The position numbers and the translations under genes are program-made. This document shows, in pieces, positions 1-6,040 of a DNA stretch of 21,078 bases. The DNA comes from a virus: positions 1 to 21,078 of the IMG/VR virus record IMGVR_UViG_3300027985_000221. The stretch is one strand, 5' to 3'. Below the pieces are notes generated by a model. It saw only the letters and a program-made list of their open reading frames with translations. It was not told where the DNA came from and did no database searches. Position 1 is the first letter of the stretch; the number at the start of each line of letters is the position of its first letter.

Positions 1-117
1 AAAGAGGCCATGCAAGGGAGTTATCTACGCGATCCGAACGGCAAGTTCCCGGCGTGGTTTGTTCCGCAAGCGGATCTGAAGCCTATGTCGCGACTGAACA
101 GACAGGTAGCGCAATGA
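1..117 (+). CDS. 3' end of an unidentified upstream phage gene (partial)
   Basis: An open frame enters from the left edge and stops with TGA at 115-117, giving 38 visible residues that end in LNRQVAQ. The true start lies outside the window; an ATG at position 10 is in frame but is probably internal. The stop overlaps the next start in an ATGA arrangement, which is typical of translationally coupled phage genes and supports reality. The visible part is basic and hydrophilic, with no recognisable motif. Function unknown. Confidence 0.5.
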   Translation, partial: KEAMQGSYLRDPNGKFPAWFVPQADLKPMSRLNRQVAQ

Positions 118-305
118 CAAGCAATCAACTGGTTTTGTGTCTTGACCGCTTCGAAGTGGTGAGGAATCGGATAGACGCGCGTGTCGATGCCGAGGCCGAG
201 CGAGCACTCATGGGCATCAAGTCACTGGCCGAGCATCACCGGCGGTCGCTCGGGCAGATTGTTCGGTGGCAGCAGAAGCGTACAACAGAGGCGGCGCGTG
301 CATAG
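114..305 (+). CDS. Small hypothetical phage protein (63 aa)
   Basis: The frame from ATG 114 encodes 63 residues, mostly charged and helical in composition (for example VDAEAERALMGIKSLAEHH), ending in a basic stretch around WQQKRTTEAARA. It has no membrane segment or cysteine motif. An upstream in-frame ATG at 54 exists, but the ATG at 114 overlaps the preceding stop (ATGA) and fits the compact gene packing better. It is followed at once by the nuclease gene, which begins inside its 3' end. Role unknown; it sits among early DNA-metabolism genes, so a small accessory role there is possible. Confidence 0.5.
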   Translation: MTSNQLVLCLDRFEVVRNRIDARVDAEAERALMGIKSLAEHHRRSLGQIVRWQQKRTTEAARA

Positions 306-609
306 CAAGAACAAGGCGCCGATGACGCGCGAGGAACGCGAACACGTCGCGCGGGTGAAGGCGTTGCCGTGTGCCGTGTGTGGCTGTTCGCTGGCCGTCA
401 GCGAGGCGCATGAAATCGAGCAAGGGCAGTGGTTCACGGCAATACCTCTCTGTCCCGATTGCCATCGCGGGTCGTTCAACGGCCTGCACGGACAGCGGCG
501 GATCTGGCTGGTGATGAAGAAGACGGAACTGTCCTGTTTGAACGACACGATCAGAAAACTGATGAGGGAGACGCGCTTATGTCACGTTCTGGCGCCAGGC
601 AGCCGATAA
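298..609 (+). CDS. HNH-like nuclease of the RecA-dependent Ref type
   Basis: The product is about 103 residues. Ordered metal/HNH-type residues are visible: C25-x2-C28, H38 in EAHEIEQG, then C52-x2-C55-H56 in PLCPDCHRG and H64 in NGLHGQ. This arrangement matches the recombination-enhancement nuclease family typified by phage P1 Ref, a RecA-dependent HNH endonuclease. The N-terminal stretch MTREEREHVARVKALPC also has the family look. A GTG start at 298 has AGAGG six bases upstream and overlaps the previous gene by eight bases; an ATG at 322 is the alternative and would give 95 residues. The 3' end overlaps the next gene by 31 bases. The protein could act in phage recombination or genome processing. 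The family call is from pattern recognition and the function is inferred. Confidence 0.72.
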   Translation: MHSKNKAPMTREEREHVARVKALPCAVCGCSLAVSEAHEIEQGQWFTAIPLCPDCHRGSFNGLHGQRRIWLVMKKTELSCLNDTIRKLMRETRLCHVLAPGSR

Positions 610-1001
610 AAAAGCGGGTGATCTTGCCCAAGGACGTCAACGGGCTGCCGCTGACGGTGCTGAAAAATCGTATCAAGTGGTTCGGCAAGGTGCGCCTGCA
701 TCTGCTGGACGAGGACGACGAGGCGCTGCTCTCCGAAGTCGAGTGGCCGAAAAAGAGCGGCATCCTCTGGTATGTTTGCGTGTTCTCTGGTTTGTTGTTC
801 GACAAACAAACCGGAAAATGCCGCCAATCCACGAACGTGACGCTGATGCTTGAGACGCTATCGGGGTCGGAAAGTCTTCCCGCAGGTTATTTCAACCGGT
901 GGCGCCGGGAGAGGAAGGAGCGGGAAAAATTCGATTGGAGTTCGATGAAGTGGGTCAGCGATTTCGAGGACGAGGACGATGGCGATGCTGAGATGGAGTG
1001 A
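579..1001 (+). CDS. Hypothetical protein with acidic C-terminus
   Basis: The product is 140 residues from ATG 579. The same frame stays open further upstream, but the start at 579 is preceded by a purine-rich GAGGGAGA stretch and lies in the short overlap expected of this operon, so it is preferred. The N-terminus is basic (ARQPIKKRVILPKDVNG), the middle is mixed, and the last twelve residues are almost all Asp/Glu. It overlaps both neighbours, including 23 bases with the DUF1064 gene. I do not recognise a family. The setting between two nuclease-like genes suggests an accessory DNA-metabolism role, but nothing in the sequence proves this. Confidence 0.6.
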   Translation: MSRSGARQPIKKRVILPKDVNGLPLTVLKNRIKWFGKVRLHLLDEDDEALLSEVEWPKKSGILWYVCVFSGLLFDKQTGKCRQSTNVTLMLETLSGSESLPAGYFNRWRRERKEREKFDWSSMKWVSDFEDEDDGDAEME

Positions 1002-1428
1002 TGAGAAGCTGGCCGAGTATCACAAGGCCCGCCAGTCGCGCGACGAGGCCAAGGCGGAAGCGAGGCAGCACACGCCAGACGCTCCGCGATCGAAGTACCG
1101 CAACAAGAAGGTGACGATTGATGGTCGGAAGTTCGACAGCAAGGCCGAGGGAGCGCGCTACGTGCAACTGAAGCGGCTGCATGAGGCGGGATTGATTTCT
1201 GGCCTGACGTGCCAGCCGGCGTTCGATCTGGTCATCAATGGGGAGAAGATCACCCGCTACACAGCGGATTTCGCCTATCACGACCACGAAAACCGCTATG
1301 TGGTCGAGGATGTGAAGGGGGTGCGAACGCGCGACTACGTGCTACGAAAGAAACTGATGAAAGCCATCCTGAACATCAACGTTGTCGAAATCAAAGTGGA
1401 ACGGAGGACGAATGCGCGCAAGCCTTGA
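979..1428 (+). CDS. DUF1064-type protein, PD-(D/E)XK nuclease-like
   Basis: The product is 149 residues, close to the usual size for DUF1064 phage proteins. After a charged N-terminal tail comes the core: FDSKAEGARY at 52-61, YTADFAYHD at 94-102 and VVEDVKG at 108-114. The order E57, D97 and E110-x-x-K113 matches the acidic and lysine residues of the PD-(D/E)XK nuclease fold, as in VRR-NUC and resolvase-like enzymes. A structure-specific or packaging-associated endonuclease role is an inference; the family itself is not well characterised. The start codon context is ATGGCGATG at 979, with 985 as an alternative. The gene overlaps its upstream neighbour by 23 bases and the next by 17, in the same operon as the Ref-like nuclease. 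Confidence 0.8.
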   Translation: MAMLRWSDEKLAEYHKARQSRDEAKAEARQHTPDAPRSKYRNKKVTIDGRKFDSKAEGARYVQLKRLHEAGLISGLTCQPAFDLVINGEKITRYTADFAYHDHENRYVVEDVKGVRTRDYVLRKKLMKAILNINVVEIKVERRTNARKP

Positions 1429-1903
1429 TCGCCTTTCCCCGGCGCTGGTGTCCTCCGACATGACAATTCGAGCCGGGATCGGTGACGCCGACATGGTGGC
1501 GGCGCTCGGGCTGGCGGGAAAGAAATATCCAATGGCATCCCCTTTGATCAGGATGTACCTGACCGGAGACAAGTCCGTCGTCTCCGAAGCGCGCCGCGTG
1601 GCGTTCGACATGGCAAAGAAGGCGGCGACGCGCCAAAACATGGCGATGAGTACCGCAGAACTCGTCAAGGTGGGCCGGATGGCGCTGGCCTATGCGGTGA
1701 ACAAAACCTGCCCGCGCTGCGGCGGGACGAAGTACGAACTGATTCCTGGGACGAAATGCCTGGGGTCGGAGCCGTGCCGGGAGTGCGGCGGCGACGGGCG
1801 CCGGCGGCTACCGCGGCGGAATCGCCGGTTGATCGCCGCGGTCGTGGCGCAGATTGAACGGTTGGAGAGCAAGATCGACTTTGTTGTGGCCAATCGCGTG
1901 TAG
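1412..1903 (+). CDS. Zinc-binding regulator, possible Q-like late antiterminator
   Basis: The product is 163 residues. ATG 1412 has GGAGG at 1403-1407 and is preferred over the longer frame from 1382. The N-terminal two thirds are helical and hydrophobic-basic. A zinc-ribbon or DnaJ-type cluster follows: C100-PRC103-GG, C116 in TKCLGSE, C122-REC125-GGDG. A strongly basic stretch, RRRLPRRNRR, and a final helix end the protein. Lambda Q-family antiterminators also carry a Cys-rich zinc module, and the gene is the last rightward one before the terminase operon, where Q usually lies. It is followed by a leader-sized non-coding region with a terminator. These points favour a late-gene regulator, but the Q assignment is inferred. 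Another zinc-binding DNA-binding protein is the main alternative. Confidence 0.5.
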   Translation: MRASLDRLSPALVSSDMTIRAGIGDADMVAALGLAGKKYPMASPLIRMYLTGDKSVVSEARRVAFDMAKKAATRQNMAMSTAELVKVGRMALAYAVNKTCPRCGGTKYELIPGTKCLGSEPCRECGGDGRRRLPRRNRRLIAAVVAQIERLESKIDFVVANRV

Positions 1904-1906
1904 AAT
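1881..1906 (+). promoter_or_regulatory. Weak candidate late promoter at the end of the Q-like gene
   Basis: TTGTTG at 1881-1886 and TAGAAT at 1901-1906 resemble -35 and -10 boxes, but the 14-base spacer is shorter than ideal. The position, just at the end of a possible antiterminator gene and about 125 bases before a terminator, is what a lambda PR'-like late promoter would show. Position is the stronger argument; the boxes alone would not convince. Confidence 0.25.
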
Positions 1907-1991
1907 GCGTATTCAACAAGTGGCCGAATGCAAACGGCCGCAAACGATAAGCCAGTGGCGGCCTTTGGCGTGACAAGGGCCGCACTCGCTT

Positions 1992-2025
1992 AAAAAACGG
2001 CGCCTAACCTCCTCCGGGGTGCCGT
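1992..2025 (-). terminator. Second leftward terminator candidate (tandem)
   Basis: On the minus strand ACGGC pairs with GCCGT, extended by CC/GG across one mismatch, and is followed by six Ts (plus-strand A-run 1992-1997). The loop is large and the stem imperfect, so it is weaker than the terminator at 2078-2101, which it backs up. Confidence 0.4.
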
Positions 2026-2032
2026 ACTCCAG

Positions 2033-2068
2033 AAACGCCATCCCTAACCCGGATGGCGTTTCGCTTTT
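2033..2068 (+). terminator. Rightward intrinsic terminator after the Q-like gene
   Basis: AAACGCCATCC at 2033-2043 pairs perfectly with GGATGGCGTTT at 2051-2061 around a seven-base loop, giving an 11-bp stem. It is followed by CGCTTTT. It would end transcripts coming from the early region or from a short late leader. Confidence 0.75.
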
Positions 2069-2077
2069 CAAGGGGAT

Positions 2078-2101
2078 AAAAAAGGCGCACGCAGGCGCCT
2101 T
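2078..2101 (-). terminator. Leftward intrinsic terminator after the inverted gene pair
   Basis: Read on the minus strand, AAGGCGC pairs with GCGCCTT around a six-base loop and runs into a T-rich tail (stem plus tail reads TTTTTT). It lies 17 bases past the stop of the leftward gene that ends at 2118, exactly where that operon's terminator belongs. Confidence 0.75.
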
Positions 2102-2117
2102 GATGAGTTGGGATCGG

Positions 2118-2531
2118 TCAGTCTTTTTGGATGAAGCCGCAATGGCCTGTAGCGGTGGGATCCGACTCGCGGCAGAAGACGGCGTACAGCTGTCCTTCCT
2201 CGTCGTCGTAGCACGGCGGGCCGTCGGCCACCCACTCGGCGTGCTTGCTGACGTGAGTGAGGGCGGCGATTACTGATTTGTCCTCCAGGGCGGCGCGCAT
2301 GTAGCGATCGAAGGATGCCACGTACTCATGGGGCGAGGCCGGGAAATCCGAGGCGATAGGCGCCGGATTTCCGGTAATGCTTTCGACCTCGATCCGGTCG
2401 AGCGTGCGGGTAAAGCCGAGTTTCGGCGTCTTCGACCAGCGCCAGGCCATGCAATCGGACGCACAGCACTTAATCGCGGCCGAGGGGCCGCAGCAGAACT
2501 TTTCGCGTGCTTCGGCTTCGGTGGTGTTCAT
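2118..2531 (-). CDS. Cysteine-rich hypothetical phage protein (137 aa)
   Basis: The product carries a Cys cluster at the N-terminus (C13, C14, C22, C23, C27) in the setting KCCASDCMAWRW, and ends with GHCGFIQKD. I recall similar phage proteins of unknown function with a C-x(3-4)-CMAWRW core and a C-terminal G-x-CG motif. The spaced cysteines could bind zinc or an iron-sulphur group, which is an inference. GGAGGG lies a few bases before the ATG on the minus strand. The start overlaps the stop of the upstream leftward gene (ATGA), so the two are coupled. Orientation opposite to every other gene suggests separate control, such as expression at another time than the late genes. Confidence 0.7.
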   Translation of the reverse strand: MNTTEAEAREKFCCGPSAAIKCCASDCMAWRWSKTPKLGFTRTLDRIEVESITGNPAPIASDFPASPHEYVASFDRYMRAALEDKSVIAALTHVSKHAEWVADGPPCYDDEEGQLYAVFCRESDPTATGHCGFIQKD

Positions 2532-2833
2532 GAACCCTCCGTGATTTCGGCGGGAAGGGCGAGAAGGTTCTGGATGCGGGTATCGATCGTCGACAGCGCG
2601 GCGGCTGCCTGGGCTTCGACCTCGCGGCGCTGATTCTTGAGCGCGGCGATTTGGGCGCGGGTGAATTCATCCCGCGAAACAAGCGTGACGGTGATTTCGG
2701 CGGCGCCAACCTCGATCCAGCCATGCGTCTCCATGTCGTAGTTGGAGAAGCTCAGGTTCTCTACTTGCTGCGGATCGTTTCCAGACATGTGCTTGGCCAG
2801 CCAAGCGCGGGTGCTTGCAGTGACGGTTTTCAT
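2528..2833 (-). CDS. Hypothetical protein, first gene of the leftward pair
   Basis: The product is 101 residues. The N-terminal half is mixed and likely beta-rich (GWIEVGAAEITVTLVS), and the C-terminal half is a predicted helix or coiled coil (AALKNQRREVEAQAAAALS). A strong AGGAGG ribosome site precedes the ATG on the minus strand. The 3' end overlaps the Cys-rich gene by four bases. A near-consensus leftward promoter lies upstream at 2870-2898, so this gene opens its own transcript. I recognise no family. A coiled-coil partner protein for the Cys-rich product is possible but unproven. Confidence 0.65.
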   Translation of the reverse strand: MKTVTASTRAWLAKHMSGNDPQQVENLSFSNYDMETHGWIEVGAAEITVTLVSRDEFTRAQIAALKNQRREVEAQAAAALSTIDTRIQNLLALPAEITEGS

Positions 2834-2847
2834 AAATCCTCCTGGGT

Positions 2848-2877
2848 TTGTTGAATGACCAACACACTTAATATAAC
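2848..2877 (+). promoter_or_regulatory. Possible divergent rightward promoter before the terminase genes
   Basis: TTGTTG at 2848-2853 and TATAAC at 2872-2877 with an 18-base spacer form a fair rightward promoter about 37 bases upstream of the terminase small-subunit start. It overlaps the leftward promoter, so the two could interfere. A TGTTG/CAACA inverted repeat (2849-2853 and 2860-2864) lies inside. Confidence 0.35.
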
Positions 2878-2898
2878 AAAGATGCGCGGCGCATACAA
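2870..2898 (-). promoter_or_regulatory. Leftward sigma70-type promoter for the inverted operon
   Basis: On the minus strand TTGTAT (plus 2893-2898) and TATATT (plus 2870-2875) are separated by exactly 17 bases. The local DNA is A+T-rich in an otherwise G+C-rich region. The 13-base palindrome ATGCG-CGG-CGCAT at 2882-2894 sits between the boxes and could be an operator, which is inference. Confidence 0.65.
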
Positions 2899-2913
2899 GG
2901 AAAGAGGTAGTAA

Positions 2914-3594
2914 ATGGCAGAAAAAAATGCGTATCGCCCGTCAGTAGATTGGGACGCGATGGAGCCCGACTGGCGCGCCGGCGTTATTTCTGTGAAAGCC
3001 CTGTCCGAGCAATACGGCGTTTCAAGGGCGGCCATCCTCAAGCATTGGGGCAAGGCCGGCGTCGAGCGCGACCTTTCCGCGAAGATTCATGCCAAGGCGG
3101 ATTCACTGGTTACACAGCAGGCGGTTACACCCGAGGTTACACAAGAGCGACGTGTAACCGAGAAACGCATCATCGACGCCAACGCCACGATGTTGGCCGA
3201 CAAGGTGCTTGGCCAGCGTACGGACGTGGCCAGGGCGCGGGCGACCGTGCAGCGACTTTGGGCGATTGTCGATGCTGAACTGGATTCCCCGGAAGAACTC
3301 GAGCAGTTGGGCAAGATGATGCGGAGCCCGGATGCGTTTGGCCAGGACCGGCTCAACGATATGTACCTGGCGGCGGTGGCCATCCCGCAGCAGGTTAAAA
3401 ACGTGAAGCTGTTGTGTGACTCGCTCAAAACGTTGATTGAGTTGGAGCGCAAGGTTCTCAAACTGGACACGCTGGCCGAGATGGACGAGGACGCGGCAAA
3501 GAAAGCGGGCGAGGATGCCGGACGGGCGGTGGCGGCGGGAGTGGATGCGGCGATGTCGGCGCTTGCGGAGAAGCTGAACGCACACCGGGCATGA
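2914..3594 (+). CDS. Terminase small subunit
   Basis: The 226-residue product has the layout of phage small terminases. Residues 12-23 (DWDAMEPDWRAG) lead into a helix-turn-helix at about 25-46 (ISVKALSEQYGVSRAAILKHW), the expected DNA-recognition domain. A long helical oligomerisation region follows, with an Ala-rich tail. It lies directly before the large subunit, whose ATG begins four bases before its stop (ATGA). AAAGAGG lies just upstream of the start. Small subunits recognise the packaging site on concatemeric DNA and deliver it to the ATPase/nuclease. The recognition site itself was not identified here. The call rests on the helix-turn-helix, length and neighbour. Confidence 0.8.
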   Translation: MAEKNAYRPSVDWDAMEPDWRAGVISVKALSEQYGVSRAAILKHWGKAGVERDLSAKIHAKADSLVTQQAVTPEVTQERRVTEKRIIDANATMLADKVLGQRTDVARARATVQRLWAIVDAELDSPEELEQLGKMMRSPDAFGQDRLNDMYLAAVAIPQQVKNVKLLCDSLKTLIELERKVLKLDTLAEMDEDAAKKAGEDAGRAVAAGVDAAMSALAEKLNAHRA

Positions 3595-5210
3595 TCGGCC
3601 TGAATGAAGAACTCGCAGCGGCCGTCCAGGCGGCGGCGACGATTGCGGAGGTTGAAGAGTGGTGGCGGCTGATCCGGACGTGCTTCGGCAACGAGGGGGT
3701 GCGCTGGCTCGGTCGCAATGACCGGTTCTTCCTGCTAACGGTTCTCCTGCACCGCAAGGATGCGTTTCATCCGTGGCTCTATGCCCGGTGCCGCGAGGTC
3801 GAGGCTGATCCTGACGACCATCTCGACTTATGGGCTCGGGAACACTACAAATCGACCATCATCACCTTCGCCGGGATCATTCAGGAGATTGTTCGCAACC
3901 CGGAAATCACCATCGGCATCTTCTCGCATACGAAGCCGGTGGCGCGAAAGTTCCTCATCCAGATCAAGACGGAACTGGAAACGAACGAAGACCTCGTTCA
4001 TACCTACCCTGACATCTTCTACGCGGAGCCGAAGAAGGACGCGCTCAAGTGGTCCGAGGAAAATGGCATCACGGTTATTCGTCAGAGCAACCCCAAGGAG
4101 GCGACGGTAGAGGCGCATGGCCTAGTCGACGGCCAGCCTATCGGCGCCCACTTCCTGTTGCGCGTCTATGATGACGTGGTTACTCAGACCTCCGTGGGGA
4201 CGCCAGAGCAGGTTTCCAAGACAACGACGGCATGGGAGCTTTCCGACAACCTGGGCGCCCGCGGCGAGGACGGGAAAAGCCGGCGCTGGCATATCGGGAC
4301 GCGCTACAGCTTCGCGGACACGTACCAGGCCATCATCGAGAAGGGTGTACTCAAGCTGCGGATCTACCCTGCCACGGAAGACGGGACTGTTGATGGAAGG
4401 CCGGTGTTCCTGCCGCAAGCGGTGTGGGAAGAAAAGATTCGCACGCAGGGGCTCGGGGTGCTGGCCGCGCAAATGCTGCAAAACCCGGCGGCCGGCGCTC
4501 AGGCCATGTTCAAGAAGGACTGGCTGCGCTTTGCCGATGTCCGACCGGCCACGCTGAACGTCTACATCCTAGCTGACCCGGCCAGCAGCCGGAAGAAGGG
4601 CAGCGACCGCACGGCCATTGCGGTGATCGGCATCGACGCCGCGGGGAACAAGTACCTGTTGGACGGCTATCACCATCGAATGAGTCTGTCCGAACGGTGG
4701 GCGGCGCTGTCAGGGCTCCGGAAGGTCTGGATAAATGCGCCAGGGGTGCAGTTGGTCAAGGTGGGTTACGAACGTTACGGCAGCACCAGCGACCTCGAAT
4801 ACTTCACGGAGCGCATGGAGCGTGCGCGCGACGAGTGGGAAATCCACGAGTTGGCATGGCCGAAGGACGGCACGGCCAGCAAGTACGACCGAATCCAGCG
4901 CCTCGAGCCGGATTTCCGGGCCGGCACGTTCTATCTGGCCGCCGTAACGCAGGGCATCACCAAAAACCAGCAGCGCGTGATCGACCTGGGGCAGAAGTAC
5001 CGGATTTTCTCGCCGGTGAAGCGCGCCGACGAGGGAAAGACCCTCTATGCGCTGAACAAGACGTTGCTTGATGAGTACCTCGTCTATCCGTTCTCGGTGC
5101 ATGACGATTTCCTCGATGCCTGCTCACGGATCTACGACATCGACGCCGAGCGGCCGATTCTGATCGATGAGCGGATGCTCGAACCGCAAACCTACGCTGA
5201 TGGAGCATGA
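3591..5210 (+). CDS. Terminase large subunit (packaging ATPase and nuclease)
   Basis: The 539-residue length is normal for the family. The N-terminal ATPase has a deviant Walker A at 81-90 (WAREHYKSTI) and a Walker B at 187-195 (HFLLRVYDD); WHIGTRYSFADTY at 233-245 is a likely coupling region. The C-terminal RNase H-like nuclease shows D329 in YILADPASS, the GSDRTAIAVIGID strand, E394 in VGYERYG, and HDDFLDA at 504-510. Together these catalytic features make the call secure. The protein translocates DNA into the prohead and cuts it. It is translationally coupled to the small subunit. No cos or pac site could be recognised. Confidence 0.95.
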   Translation: MIGLNEELAAAVQAAATIAEVEEWWRLIRTCFGNEGVRWLGRNDRFFLLTVLLHRKDAFHPWLYARCREVEADPDDHLDLWAREHYKSTIITFAGIIQEIVRNPEITIGIFSHTKPVARKFLIQIKTELETNEDLVHTYPDIFYAEPKKDALKWSEENGITVIRQSNPKEATVEAHGLVDGQPIGAHFLLRVYDDVVTQTSVGTPEQVSKTTTAWELSDNLGARGEDGKSRRWHIGTRYSFADTYQAIIEKGVLKLRIYPATEDGTVDGRPVFLPQAVWEEKIRTQGLGVLAAQMLQNPAAGAQAMFKKDWLRFADVRPATLNVYILADPASSRKKGSDRTAIAVIGIDAAGNKYLLDGYHHRMSLSERWAALSGLRKVWINAPGVQLVKVGYERYGSTSDLEYFTERMERARDEWEIHELAWPKDGTASKYDRIQRLEPDFRAGTFYLAAVTQGITKNQQRVIDLGQKYRIFSPVKRADEGKTLYALNKTLLDEYLVYPFSVHDDFLDACSRIYDIDAERPILIDERMLEPQTYADGA

Positions 5211-5211
5211 C

Positions 5212-5397
5212 ATGGCGACGACAGACCAAACCCCGCTGACCAGCACGCGCCTCTGGTCAGAGGAAGTCGGCATTGCCGAGGCGAATAGCCCGTTGAGCGC
5301 CATCGACCCGAGCCGTGAACCCGGCTATCGGTTCTCGAACGGCAGCACGTTCAACAGCGGCTTGGGGCCGTATGCACCTGTTGCCAACCCTGACTGA
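5212..5397 (+). CDS. Small hypothetical protein after terminase (61 aa)
   Basis: The frame is open from further upstream, but ATG 5212 has GGAG at 5202-5205 at good spacing and begins just past the terminase stop; ATG 5200 is the alternative. The product is hydrophilic, with a Gly/Pro/Asn/Ser-rich C-terminal half (GSTFNSGLGPYAPVANP) that looks unstructured. It has no recognised motif. It is the first of four very small genes between terminase and portal and overlaps the next by 26 bases. Small structural or regulatory role possible; unknown. Confidence 0.5.
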   Translation: MATTDQTPLTSTRLWSEEVGIAEANSPLSAIDPSREPGYRFSNGSTFNSGLGPYAPVANPD

Positions 5398-5539
5398 CGC
5401 ACTGGCTACCGCGGAGCAGGACGACTACACGCTCCTTCCCGAGCCGATCAAATGTTTTTTAACCCGAGACGAGTTTTTGTGGCTGACCGACAGCCAGAAA
5501 GCCTCGCTCATCCAGCAGGAGTGTGAGCCGGAATGGTGA
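5372..5539 (+). CDS. Small hypothetical protein (55 aa)
   Basis: ATG 5372 follows GGGGC and is preferred over the in-frame ATG 5315, which would overlap the previous gene deeply. The 55-residue product is acidic and contains LTRDEFLWLTDSQKASLIQQ, a helical segment with the look of small phage head-module proteins I have seen but cannot name. It overlaps the gene before by 26 bases and the helix-turn-helix gene after by seven (ATGGTGA). Function unknown. Confidence 0.5.
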   Translation: MHLLPTLTDALATAEQDDYTLLPEPIKCFLTRDEFLWLTDSQKASLIQQECEPEW

Positions 5540-5700
5540 TTCGCGCATGTGACATGGACACGGCTTTGAAGATGTTCCGTGAAGGAAAGAGCAAGGCTGA
5601 CATCGGCAAGGCGCTTGGCAAGGACAAGAAGGCTGTGACAAAAATCCTCGCCCGCGCCATCAACAGCAGCAGCGGGAGAAGTGCAAATGGGGCTGATTGA
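5533..5700 (+). CDS. Small helix-turn-helix protein (55 aa)
   Basis: A 55-codon frame from ATG 5533 to TGA 5700 encodes a single predicted helix-turn-helix: ALKMFREGKSKADIGKAL followed by a basic turn and AVTKILARAIN. The pattern (short helix, G-K-S, I-G-x-A-L-G, then a recognition helix) is that of homeodomain-like or resolvase-type DNA-binding helices. It overlaps the stop of the preceding gene by seven bases, and its own 3' end overlaps the next gene. It could be a regulator of late transcription or a packaging accessory; this is inference. Its position just after terminase makes a DNA-packaging role worth considering. Confidence 0.6.
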   Translation: MVIRACDMDTALKMFREGKSKADIGKALGKDKKAVTKILARAINSSSGRSANGAD

Positions 5701-6040
5701 CATCTCGGGTGAGTCGCCGAAGGTGGCGGCGCTTGATTTCAACATGGCCAAGGATATGGCCGAAACACTGTACGAGGCGTATCCAGATCATGCTTGGGCG
5801 GTGACGTGCGAGGGGAAGAAGGGCATTGCCACGGTGCGAAACATGTCGCTGGCTGGCAATTGGGGCTTTGTCCTGCACCTGAAAACCCTGTCGTCAGCGT
5901 CGGACTGGAAGAAACGGATTGTGATGGCCGGAGGCGAACTGCTCGAGCGATTCCGCTTGCGACGAGGCGCGGCGAATCAGGACGCCATCGCCGGCTTGGA
6001 GATGAACCGGTTTGGCCGGGTGATTGGAGATTATTCGTAA
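5687..6040 (+). CDS. Hypothetical protein between terminase and portal (117 aa)
   Basis: ATG 5687 has GGGAGA at 5674-5679, seven bases upstream; a GTG at 5681 would add two residues. The product has a mixed alpha/beta pattern (DHAWAVTCEGKKGIATVRN, then WGFVLHLKTL) and ends in a basic helix with MNRFGRVIGDYS. It overlaps the helix-turn-helix gene by 14 bases, and its stop overlaps the portal start (TAATG). I recall similar proteins next to portal genes in podovirus-like phages but no assigned function. A head or packaging accessory role is inferred from position only. Confidence 0.6.
   Translation: MGLIDISGESPKVAALDFNMAKDMAETLYEAYPDHAWAVTCEGKKGIATVRNMSLAGNWGFVLHLKTLSSASDWKKRIVMAGGELLERFRLRRGAANQDAIAGLEMNRFGRVIGDYS

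Larger units (their letters stand above)
1904..2117. other. Non-coding junction between convergent operons
   Basis: About 214 bases without a credible gene separate the rightward Q-like gene from the leftward pair. Besides the terminators listed separately, two G+C-rich stem-loops are visible: GGCCG 1922-1926 with CGGCC 1935-1939, and GCGGCC 1958-1963 with GGCCGC 1978-1983. No tRNA-like T-arm or acceptor stem is present. The region could be an untranslated leader for late transcription, which is an inference. Confidence 0.6.

Noticed and set aside
1911-1990. Possible tRNA or structured RNA gene after the Q-like gene
   Set aside because: Stem-loops are present but there is no acceptor stem, anticodon arm set or T-loop consensus; treated as leader structure only.
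5794-6039. N-terminal extension of the portal frame
   Set aside because: It overlaps the preceding 117-residue gene in another frame, and the start at 6040 has a ribosome site and a TAATG overlap.
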